In this document: one piece after another, positions 5,869-12,615 of the stretch
Position numbering within the stretch: position 1 is the first letter of the stretch
How the letters are laid out: every line of letters starts with the position of its first letter
Origin: Bacillota bacterium
GTDB taxonomy: Bacteria > Bacillota > Clostridia > Christensenellales > Aristaeellaceae
DNA: 12,853 nucleotides
Reading direction: 5' to 3'
NCBI GenBank assembly: GCA_023392515.1
Contig: JAEVYX010000117.1
Location: 1 to 12,853, forward strand
The notes under the pieces: model-generated
Told to the model about the DNA's origin: nothing
The model's database searches: none
What the model saw: only the letters and a program-made list of their open reading frames with translations
Program-made: the position numbers and the translations under genes

Positions 5869-8259
5869 TTACCGGTCTCCCATGATAACCTCCACCCTGT
5901 GGACAGAACCCTTTTCACAAACGGGGATTTTATCCGTTTCCCGGCCATCCAGAAATACTCGGGCTACGCCCTTTTCCACATGAAGGGGATTTTTGACCTC
6001 GATGTGGAAGGTGGCGTCCCGGAAAACCCTGGTTGCGGAAAAACCTTTCCATTCTGCCGGAATGCAGGGGTCAATGGTAAGCCGGTCCCACTCAGGCCGA
6101 ATGCCCAGCATGTATCTTGTGGCGGCATAATAAGCCCAGCCGGAGCTTCCTGTCATCCAGGGATGGCGTGCCCGGCCATGGGCGGTATGATCCCGGCCCA
6201 TGATAAATTGACAGTAGGCATAAGGTTCGCTTTGCCGCACCTCGATTTGATCGTTCTGATTTTCGGGGAGCAGCGCATCGTACAGCCGCATAGCGCGGCT
6301 GCCCCGGCCCAGCATGGCTTCCGCTACCCAGGCCCAGGGGTTGGGATGGCTGAAAATGGCCCCGTTTTCCTTTACACCGGGGTATACCCTCGTTACAAAG
6401 CCTATGCTGTCGTCCGGTGTTTGAAAGGAAGGGGCATTGAGCATCAGCCCATAAGGAGTATAAAGATATTCCTCCACGGCGTTCATGGCCGATACACCCT
6501 GTTCCCGGGTGGCTCCGCCGGAAATCACTGCCCAGGTGTTGCTCTCCAGATGAACCTTCCCCTCTGCGGAGGATTGGGAGCCGATAGGCACACCCTGGCC
6601 GGTAATGCCCCGGAGGAACCACTTCCCGTCCCACAAAACCCGGCGGCAGGCTTCTCCCATTTCCTTTTGCATGGCCCGGTAGGTAAGCACATCCTCGCTG
6701 CGCCCCAGATGATTCGCCGCATCCAGAAAGTGATTCAGCGCCCACAGGAACAGGAAGGCGACCATGGCGCTTTCCCCGCCGCCTAGGTTGAGGCAGTCGT
6801 TCCAGTCTGCCCGCAAGCCCTTGGATATTCCATGGACACCCACCTGGCGGAAGGAGAAATCCAACGCTTTCTTCATGTGTTCGTATACCGTGTCCTGGCT
6901 TCCGTCGGCGTAGGGGATTACCTCGTGGAGAAAATCCACCTCTCCCGTCTCCCGCACATACTCGCAGATGGCAGGGATCAGCCACAGCGCATCGTCGGCG
7001 CACACATCCTTCAGCCCGTGGATCATGGCGCTTTTATCCGGGGTGGGTACTACCGTGGGGGACTGGAAGGATTGCTTTTTGCCGGGGGTGAACCAGGCAG
7101 GGTCGAACAAATGCAACCCATACCCTTCCCGTACCTGGCCGTGGAGAAGCTGGGTGAGCCGCGTACGGCACATTTCCGGGTTTGAGTGGGGGATACACAT
7201 GGCATCCTGGGCCGTGTCCCGAAAACCAAGCCCTGTGCGGCCGCCTACTTCAATAAAGGAGGAGAATCTGGAAAACTGGACGTTGACCTCGCTTTGGTAC
7301 AGGTTCCACAGGTTGAGGCTGCGGTTCATATTTTCATGGGGTGTGTGCACCGTAAGCTTTTGAAGCTTTTCATCCCAATAGGCGGCCACTGCGGAAAAGG
7401 CATTGTCCACCACCGTATAGGTATATTTCTCTCTGGCCTCGGCAGCTTTTTCGCCATCGCCCTGGCCCAGCAGAAAAATAATCCGCGTTTTTTCTCCCGG
7501 TCCCAGGGTGAGATGCTTATGCAGCGCCCCGCAATGGTTGCCGGTTTTTTCAAAACTGCCGCTGAGCTGCCCCTTTTCTACGCCCAAGGGGTTTGTCTCT
7601 GTGCGGTAGGGGCCGATAAAGGAGTCCCGCAGGCCATCGGCACTGTCCGGAATGAAGCTGGCGGCAAAATATTGATAGCTGTCCTCCTCATAATGGAGCT
7701 CATATTCCACCGCTCCATTCTTATATGCGGACCCGGCGGCATACAGACTCATCTGAAAGTTCTGGTTGTCCATGTCGATGTGATGAAAGGAGAATTCCAC
7801 ATAGCCGAATAGATCCAAAGTTCGGGTTTCATCTGTGATGTTTTCAAGACGGACATCCCAGACCTCGATTTCGTCATCCCTGGGGATAAACAAGGTCTGG
7901 CTGGCCCGGATGCCCTGGTATTCACACAGAAACCTGGAATAGCTCAGACCATGGCGGCATTCATACTTGGCTTTATCCAAGGGAATCCCCACCGGCTGCC
8001 AGCTGATGGACCAGTATTCTCCTGTAGCTCCGTCCCGAAGATACACATAATGGCCTGGCCGGTCCAGGGGGACCCCGTTGGGCCTGAATCTGGTAATGCG
8101 GTGATACTGGGGGGACCGAAGCCAGGCATACCCTCCCGCGTTTTGGGAGATTACGGCGCCCATTTCCTGGGTACCCAGGTAGTTGGTCCAGGATACAGGC
8201 ACATCTACCCGGTCGATTACATATTCTCTGGCCGCATCGTCAAAATATCCATAGCGCAT
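5869..8259 (-). CDS. GH94 disaccharide phosphorylase, N,N'-diacetylchitobiose phosphorylase type
   Basis: A cytoplasmic inverting phosphorylase of glycoside hydrolase family 94 (old family GT36) that splits a beta-linked disaccharide with phosphate into an alpha-sugar-1-phosphate and a free sugar. At 796 residues it has the length of chitobiose and cellobiose phosphorylases, not that of cellodextrin or laminaribiose enzymes. MRYGYFDD opens the N-terminal beta-sandwich; the catalytic (alpha/alpha)6 barrel carries RADWNDCLNLGGGES, whose second Asp (Asp488) is the expected general acid. Segments such as SFIEVGGRTGLGFRDTAQD, GYGLHLFDP, SPTVVPTP and GVKENGAIFSHPNPW match, from memory, the Vibrio chitobiose enzyme; cellobiose phosphorylases have tyrosine before KENG where this has Val629. 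I chose the ATG at 8259 because GGGAGGAG lies eight bases before it; the in-frame ATG at 8277 has no ribosome site and adds six odd residues. First gene of the sugar block. GH94 is firm, chitobiose is likely but unproven. Confidence 0.9.
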   Translation of the reverse strand: MRYGYFDDAAREYVIDRVDVPVSWTNYLGTQEMGAVISQNAGGYAWLRSPQYHRITRFRPNGVPLDRPGHYVYLRDGATGEYWSISWQPVGIPLDKAKYECRHGLSYSRFLCEYQGIRASQTLFIPRDDEIEVWDVRLENITDETRTLDLFGYVEFSFHHIDMDNQNFQMSLYAAGSAYKNGAVEYELHYEEDSYQYFAASFIPDSADGLRDSFIGPYRTETNPLGVEKGQLSGSFEKTGNHCGALHKHLTLGPGEKTRIIFLLGQGDGEKAAEAREKYTYTVVDNAFSAVAAYWDEKLQKLTVHTPHENMNRSLNLWNLYQSEVNVQFSRFSSFIEVGGRTGLGFRDTAQDAMCIPHSNPEMCRTRLTQLLHGQVREGYGLHLFDPAWFTPGKKQSFQSPTVVPTPDKSAMIHGLKDVCADDALWLIPAICEYVRETGEVDFLHEVIPYADGSQDTVYEHMKKALDFSFRQVGVHGISKGLRADWNDCLNLGGGESAMVAFLFLWALNHFLDAANHLGRSEDVLTYRAMQKEMGEACRRVLWDGKWFLRGITGQGVPIGSQSSAEGKVHLESNTWAVISGGATREQGVSAMNAVEEYLYTPYGLMLNAPSFQTPDDSIGFVTRVYPGVKENGAIFSHPNPWAWVAEAMLGRGSRAMRLYDALLPENQNDQIEVRQSEPYAYCQFIMGRDHTAHGRARHPWMTGSSGWAYYAATRYMLGIRPEWDRLTIDPCIPAEWKGFSATRVFRDATFHIEVKNPLHVEKGVARVFLDGRETDKIPVCEKGSVHRVEVIMGDR

Positions 8260-8463
8260 AAAACGCTCTCCTCCCATACCTTGGTTCTTCTATACATAAT
8301 CCTATCACAGCCGCTGGACGGAAAAAATGCCTCCGTCTGGCTTTTGTTGTCTAGGATTGTTCCTTAGCCGGGCAGGGGAAAAGCATTACGCTGTCGAATG
8401 GAAAACCAAACCGAAAAGGACAACCTCAATTGATTGAATGACAAAAGCAAGGAGGCTTTTTGT
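8260..8463. other. Divergent intergenic region between the sugar operon and deoC
   Basis: These 204 bases must hold the promoters for the minus-strand sugar operon and for deoC. On the minus strand TGATAGGAT, read as an extended -10 with TAGGAT at about 8300-8305, could serve the operon, but its -35 is only a T-rich stretch. I see no convincing promoter for deoC and no clear CcpA-type operator. The notable element is the stem-loop at 8313-8341. Confidence 0.5.
8313..8341 (+). promoter_or_regulatory. Stem-loop followed by T run in the divergent region
   Basis: A 10-bp stem (8313-8322 with 8332-8341, two G-U pairs on the plus strand) closes a 9-base A-rich loop and is followed by TTTTGTTGT. 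It has the form of a weak plus-strand terminator about 120 bases before deoC. It could attenuate a long deoC leader, block antisense reading into deoC from the left, or be a protein-binding site. Confidence 0.35.
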
Positions 8464-9195
8464 ATGACCTTGACCCCTGAAATCATCGCCAAGATGCTGG
8501 ATCACAGCACATTGCAACCTAACCTGACGGAGGAGGATATCATTCGCGGTTGCAAAACCGCCCTGGAATATGGCACCGCATCCGTATGCGCACGGCCGGG
8601 GGACATGCCCCTTGTGGTAAAGCTTTTAAAGGGCAGTGATGTCAAGCCCTGCACCGTGATCGGCTTTCCCCACGGCGCCCACAAAATGGAGATCAAGGTG
8701 TTTGAAGCCCAAAAGGCGCTGGATGACGGCTGCACGGAATTGGATATGGTTCTGAATATCGGGCGCCTCCTGAGCGGAGACGAGGATTATGTTCGGGAAG
8801 AAATCCGGCAGATAGCAAACCTTGCCCATGAGCGGGGCGCACTGGTGAAAGTCATACTGGAAACCTGCTATTTGAGCGATGCACAAAAGGCAGCCGCCTG
8901 CCGCTTAAGTGAGGAAGCCGGGGCGGATTTTGTAAAAACCAGCACCGGATACGGTTCCAAAGGCTGCACGATCGAAGATTTGAAGCTCATGCGCAAGTCC
9001 GTTTCCCCCAAAGTCCTGGTAAAAGGCTCCGGCGGTATCCGGGATCTGGATACTGTGCTTTCCGCCCGTGCCGCAGGGGCGTCCCGCTGCGGGGTCAGCG
9101 CCACCAAGGCCATTATGGAGGAAGCGCTGCGCCGCTACGCCGAAGGAACCCTTAAGGAAGCAGAACTGCCTTCTGCTTTTGGTGAAGGGTATTGA
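8464..9195 (+). CDS. deoC: Deoxyribose-phosphate aldolase (DeoC family)
   Basis: This cytoplasmic class I aldolase cleaves 2-deoxyribose-5-phosphate to glyceraldehyde-3-phosphate and acetaldehyde in deoxynucleoside breakdown. It has 243 residues, the normal length for the TIM-barrel family. The Schiff-base lysine is Lys158 in FVKTSTGYG, the second conserved lysine is Lys187 in VLVKGSGGIR, and Asp94 in ELDMVLNIG corresponds to the proton-relay aspartate. VIGFPHG is also a family motif. The ATG at 8464 follows AAGGAGG with a spacing of eight; an in-frame TTG at 8434 would put the ribosome site inside the gene and is rejected. It is transcribed away from the sugar block, and no deoxynucleoside genes (phosphorylase, deoB) are visible. 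Sequences such as LDHSTLQPN and SVCARPGDMP differ from the common DeoC text, so a sub-branch acting on another sugar phosphate is possible. Confidence 0.92.
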   Translation: MTLTPEIIAKMLDHSTLQPNLTEEDIIRGCKTALEYGTASVCARPGDMPLVVKLLKGSDVKPCTVIGFPHGAHKMEIKVFEAQKALDDGCTELDMVLNIGRLLSGDEDYVREEIRQIANLAHERGALVKVILETCYLSDAQKAAACRLSEEAGADFVKTSTGYGSKGCTIEDLKLMRKSVSPKVLVKGSGGIRDLDTVLSARAAGASRCGVSATKAIMEEALRRYAEGTLKEAELPSAFGEGY

Positions 9196-9201
9196 GAGAT
9201 A

Positions 9202-9346
9202 CTGGGGGGCACTGCCCCCCAGACTCCCCGCTGAAGGGATTACATCCCTTCAAAATCCCTATATTTGCCGCGCATGCGCGGCAAAATGAGGATTCCAAAG
9301 GGCATCATGCCCTTTGGTCGGGAGTATGAGGGCTGAAAGCCCTCAT
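9202..9346. repeat. Array of five different near-perfect inverted repeats between convergent genes
   Basis: Five palindromes follow one another with short spacers: 9202-9222 (10-bp arms, 1-base centre, G6/C6), 9232-9252 (9-bp arms, TAC centre), 9264-9285 (perfect 22-bp palindrome), 9295-9317 (11-bp arms, 1-base centre) and 9326-9346 (9-bp arms, GAA centre). The arms are not copies of each other. None is followed by a good T run on either strand. The array fills almost the whole 161-base gap between the stop of deoC and the stop of the convergent deacetylase gene. It may stabilise or terminate both transcripts, or be a dispersed intergenic element. Confidence 0.85.
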
Positions 9347-9356
9347 CGTTCCTCTC

Positions 9357-10697
9357 TTATTTTCTGCTGGTGTCCCCATTGATGCAGCGGTAATACACCG
9401 TGTCCGGCTCAAGGGTTACGCCGTCCCTGGCAAACAGCTCATCAATGGTTACGAACATATAGCCCTGCTCTTCCAGGTAGGAGATAACCCCGTCCGCCGT
9501 ATCGGCGGCTTTTTCTTTTATATCGTGAAAGAGGATGATATCCCCATCCGAGACCTGCTTTTTCACCGTGTTCAATATGTTTGCGGGGGACAGGCCCCGC
9601 CAGTCGTACGTATCCAAAGACCACTGGATCAGCGGCCAGCCCGCTTTTGCATTGATCATCTCATTATACAGGCCAAGGGGCACCCGGTCGTACCTGGGCA
9701 GAAGGCCAATAGCCTTCTGAAGTGCGGCGTTAAACATGGTCACCTGCCTGCGTATCTGGGAGGCGCTAGACTTGGACACATTCCCGTGATGGTAATTATG
9801 AGCCGCCACAGCGTGCCCTTCGTCATGCTCCCGCTGAACCAGGTCCTGGTTTTCCTTGATCCTGTTCCCGAGTATGAAAAAGGTGGCGCGTACCCCGCGC
9901 TCCCGAAGCTTGTTAAGCAACTGGGTGGTAGGTGTCCGGGAAGGGCCGTCATCATAAGTAAGGGCTACAAATTTATAGGCACTGTTGTCGGTCTGCTTTT
10001 CCGCCTCTTCCGTCATCATCCCTGCAAGGGTAGGATACATGATCGTTACTTCAAGCAGGGTGTTCCGGCCGGGATAGACTTCGCTGGCGGGATAATGCAG
10101 CACCAGGGACATGGCATGCAATGTGAAATCCGCCTGCTGAAGCGATTCCCGGGTCAGCCAGCCATTCAGCACATCCGCTTCAGGCTCCACATCCGGGAAA
10201 TAGGCCCGAACCTGCCGGCCCACTTCATCGTGCAATACGTCCCAGGCCGGGCTGTCCTCGGGGAAAAGATCAGTCAATAGAACAGGCTCGCCGGTTTCCA
10301 TGTCATACGTACGGGAGACAAGGTCCGTGCTTTCAAACTGCCGCTTTACGGTAACCCTGGCGGTAATCAAAAAGCTGAGCCAGGAGGTGCCGGTCCGGCT
10401 ATACCGGCAATCCACATCCAGCCGGGAATTTTTGGTCGTGGCGTTCCCCGCTTTGGGAAGCGTACCACTCAAAGCATCCCGGTACTCATTCATGATATCG
10501 GACATCTCATCGTTGATTTCCGCACGTTGGGTGTGGGGATACCACATGCGCACTACGCTTTTATTGTCTTGCGCGGTTTCCCATTTTTCAAGTGTTACCT
10601 GCTGGCATGTAGGCGTGCCGGAAGCTGCTTCGCCCAGCACCTGAATTGGCGTAAATAAAAGACAAAATATCATTGTCAGGCATAAAAGACTTTTCAA
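9357..10697 (-). CDS. Secreted NodB-domain polysaccharide deacetylase, PdaC-like
   Basis: This is an exported carbohydrate esterase family 4 enzyme that removes N-acetyl groups from cell-wall glycan. Of 446 residues, 1-22 form a signal peptide, about 30-230 a PdaC-type N-terminal region (DUF4163/DUF3298-like, with TYDMETGEPVLLTDLF) and about 240-425 the NodB domain. Catalytic motifs: TYDDGPS (Asp249, Asp250), HNYHH (His300, His304, Asn where Ser/Thr is usual), RVPLG (Arg338), LDTYDW (Asp362) and ILFHD (His391). All metal and acid-base residues are present, so it should be active. B. subtilis PdaC, of similar build, deacetylates MurNAc; whether this acts on MurNAc, GlcNAc or chitin oligomers cannot be read here. 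I accept the TTG start at 10697: AAGGAAGG lies eight bases upstream and only this start keeps the Lys before the hydrophobic core. It has its own promoter and ends convergently with deoC. Confidence 0.9.
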   Translation of the reverse strand: MKSLLCLTMIFCLLFTPIQVLGEAASGTPTCQQVTLEKWETAQDNKSVVRMWYPHTQRAEINDEMSDIMNEYRDALSGTLPKAGNATTKNSRLDVDCRYSRTGTSWLSFLITARVTVKRQFESTDLVSRTYDMETGEPVLLTDLFPEDSPAWDVLHDEVGRQVRAYFPDVEPEADVLNGWLTRESLQQADFTLHAMSLVLHYPASEVYPGRNTLLEVTIMYPTLAGMMTEEAEKQTDNSAYKFVALTYDDGPSRTPTTQLLNKLRERGVRATFFILGNRIKENQDLVQREHDEGHAVAAHNYHHGNVSKSSASQIRRQVTMFNAALQKAIGLLPRYDRVPLGLYNEMINAKAGWPLIQWSLDTYDWRGLSPANILNTVKKQVSDGDIILFHDIKEKAADTADGVISYLEEQGYMFVTIDELFARDGVTLEPDTVYYRCINGDTSRK

Positions 10698-10730
10698 AGG
10701 AGCATCCTTCCTTTATAGGTTCATAATGCA

Positions 10731-10759
10731 AGCATACCACACCCATGGCCCCGCTTCAA
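10731..10759 (-). promoter_or_regulatory. Promoter for the deacetylase gene
   Basis: On the minus strand TTGAAG (10754-10759) is followed after exactly 17 bases by TATGCT (10731-10736), which is preceded by TGG, an extended -10. Each box matches four of six consensus bases. Transcription would start near 10724 and give a leader of about 27 bases holding the AAGGAAGG site. Confidence 0.55.
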
Positions 10760-10944
10760 CCGTTTTCACCATAATTTGCACATTGATATGCAAGCGGAAA
10801 AAACTCAGGCTTATTCTGTGGTTGTTTTCATATTTTTCGCATACTGTTCACACTTTTTCCACGGCAAATTCATATACGCCCGGTAATATAAAGCCATTCA
10901 AAAAACAACGGCGGCCGCCCCCCGCAGCGCGCCGATGATATATA

Positions 10945-10974
10945 AGCCGCCTGCAGAAAATCCTGCAGGCGGCT
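10945..10974. terminator. 12-bp perfect stem-loop downstream of the MATE gene
   Basis: AGCCGCCTGCAG (10945-10956) and its exact complement (10963-10974) enclose a 6-base loop. On the minus strand it lies about 150 bases after the MATE stop and could end that transcript, but it is followed by TTATATATC and not by a T run. On the plus strand ATTCCTTTT follows. Terminator or mRNA-protecting hairpin are both possible. Confidence 0.45.
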
Positions 10975-11123
10975 ATTCCTTTTCGTCCGTTTACAATTGT
11001 TTGCCCGCAGGCATACGATGATTAATGCATCCTTTGAGTTTTTGTCATATGCCTTGAACTTAACGTTTTCCGGCATTTCGGAAAGTTTCAAATCCCATCA
11101 CATCAGGCTCGGCGCTCCGCAAA

Positions 11124-12488
11124 TTATACCGCCGGTTCATCGACATGGGGTATCCGGCGCTCGGACAGCGTATACCAGATAAACATGAGGATACCCCGCA
11201 GCGCCGCAGAGACCGTAATGCCCAGCCACAACCCGTTCAGCCCCATCCATTGCGCAAACAGCCAGCACAGGAGCGGGCGGATCAGGTTGGATGCGATGCT
11301 GCATAGGCTGGGGGGCAGCGTTTGGCCAATGCCCCGGAAAGTACCGCCGCATGCTCCCTCCAGCGCCATAAACAATTGACACCCGGCTAAAATGCGCAGG
11401 TAAGTAGCGCCCATTTCCAGAATCTCCGGAGGTTCTCTCAGGAAGAGCGAAAAGAAAAACCGTCCGCCAAATATCAAAAGCAGGGTTACTACAATTTCCC
11501 AACCGAGCAGTGCGCCCAGCGAGATACGGTAGCCCCGCCGTATGCGCTTCCAACTGCGCGCACCGTAATTCTGCCCGATGAACGCAGTGACCGCCGAGGA
11601 AAACCCGCCGCCAATCAGCCAGGACAGCGATTCAATCTGGCTGCCTACGCGCTGCACAGCCACCGCGGTTTCACCGTACCATGCGGACACCATGCTGGTA
11701 ACTACCATTGCAAGCGCTGTAAAGGCTCCGCTCTCCAATGCGACGGGGAGGCTCCAGCGCAGGATTTGACGTATTCTGTCACGGCATAGCCGGCCCAGAA
11801 CGCGAAAGTGCATAAACGGCCTTTGCGGGTGGCATTTCGCAAACCATACAAACAGCACACAAACCATGCCTTGAGCAATAACCGTTGCAATTGCCGCACC
11901 GCTTACACCCAGGCCAAGCACCAGAATCATCAGCGGATCCAGCACCATATTAACGACAAGGCCTACAGCGTTTGCTAAGAAGCTGAGCCTGGAGTTTCCC
12001 GCGCCGTTGAATGCGCCGGTAATGGCGGCAGACACGTAGGTGAAGGGAATGCCTATCCCTACAATGCGCAGATAATCGCAGGTGCTTGCAAATACACCCG
12101 GCTCTTTCACCTGCAGCAGCGCGACCAGCGGCTCAGCCAGTGTCACCAGAACCAAACCGTAGAAGCAGCCCAATATCAGCGCAATCCGGACGGATTCCTG
12201 GGCATATCTCAGCGCAGCATCCGCATCGCCCCTGCCCAGGTTTTGGGATGTACCGATCTCCGCGCCTATGCGGCCGATCATCATCAGCGCCATGCTCAGC
12301 CACAGGAACATGCCTGCCAACCCGCTGGCTGCCACCGCCATGACCGAGTTTTCCATGCGCCCCAGCCAGAACATGTCGGTCAGGTTATATGCCATCTGCA
12401 TCAGCTGGGTACCCATAATCGGTACAGCCACCTGCATCAGCTTCTTCAGAATTCCGCCCTGGGTTAAATCAAAGGTGTTTGAAGTCAT
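11124..12488 (-). CDS. MATE-family efflux transporter
   Basis: This is an inner-membrane cation-coupled exporter of the multidrug and toxin extrusion family, 454 residues, the standard length. The start LTQGGILKKLMQVAVPIMGTQLMQMAYNLTDMFWLGRM is the typical first helix region. About twelve hydrophobic segments arranged as two halves can be counted, with GAFNGAGNSR between early helices and the related GTFRGIGQT in the second half, as expected from the internal duplication. Substrates cannot be predicted from sequence. The ATG at 12488 has a poor ribosome site: GGAAAG lies about 15 bases upstream and AGAG directly before the ATG. A second ATG in another frame at about 12502 opens only a ten-codon frame overlapping the gene start. 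A near-consensus promoter precedes it, so it is transcribed on its own. Confidence 0.92.
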   Translation of the reverse strand: MTSNTFDLTQGGILKKLMQVAVPIMGTQLMQMAYNLTDMFWLGRMENSVMAVAASGLAGMFLWLSMALMMIGRIGAEIGTSQNLGRGDADAALRYAQESVRIALILGCFYGLVLVTLAEPLVALLQVKEPGVFASTCDYLRIVGIGIPFTYVSAAITGAFNGAGNSRLSFLANAVGLVVNMVLDPLMILVLGLGVSGAAIATVIAQGMVCVLFVWFAKCHPQRPFMHFRVLGRLCRDRIRQILRWSLPVALESGAFTALAMVVTSMVSAWYGETAVAVQRVGSQIESLSWLIGGGFSSAVTAFIGQNYGARSWKRIRRGYRISLGALLGWEIVVTLLLIFGGRFFFSLFLREPPEILEMGATYLRILAGCQLFMALEGACGGTFRGIGQTLPPSLCSIASNLIRPLLCWLFAQWMGLNGLWLGITVSAALRGILMFIWYTLSERRIPHVDEPAV

Positions 12489-12524
12489 CTCTGCGATCCA
12501 TCTTTCCTATTGCATAGCCTTCTC

Positions 12525-12553
12525 ATTATGCGCAGCCAATGCAGTGCTGTCAA
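12525..12553 (-). promoter_or_regulatory. Near-consensus promoter for the MATE gene
   Basis: On the minus strand a perfect TTGACA (12548-12553) is followed after exactly 17 bases by CATAAT (12525-12530, five of six). Transcription would start near 12518, with a leader of about 30 bases. It lies some 50 bases outside the presumed end of the insertion sequence, so it seems to be resident, not supplied by the element. Confidence 0.7.
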
Positions 12554-12615
12554 GCAAATTGAAATGCAGCCATACCAAAACATTCTTTTTTCGATAGGCT
12601 GAATCTGTAGGTTTG

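Larger units (their letters stand above)
10698..11123. other. Intergenic stretch between the MATE and deacetylase genes
   Basis: These 426 bases lie between two minus-strand genes. They hold the deacetylase promoter at the left end, a strong hairpin at 10945-10974 and a GC-rich patch at about 10907-10935 containing GGCGGCCGCC. The short open frames here lack ribosome sites and family resemblance. The part from about 10760 to 10900 is AT-rich with no structure I can name. Confidence 0.6.

Noticed and set aside
5021..6786. Long plus-strand open frames (up to 320 codons) opposite the mutase and phosphorylase genes
   Set aside because: They are antisense shadows of genes with complete catalytic motifs, have odd composition and no family resemblance.
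8260..8277. Upstream ATG at 8277 as start of the GH94 gene
   Set aside because: It has no ribosome site, and the six codons it adds contain the GGGAGGAG site of the ATG at 8259, which also matches the family N-terminus.
8434..8463. TTG at 8434 as start of deoC
   Set aside because: The strong AAGGAGG site lies inside this extension, eight bases before the ATG at 8464, which fits the family start.
9202..9346. CRISPR array
   Set aside because: The palindromes are all different, with no common repeat and no regular spacers.
10870..11091. 73-codon minus-strand open frame in the intergenic stretch
   Set aside because: No ribosome site, crosses the strong hairpin, no recognisable family.
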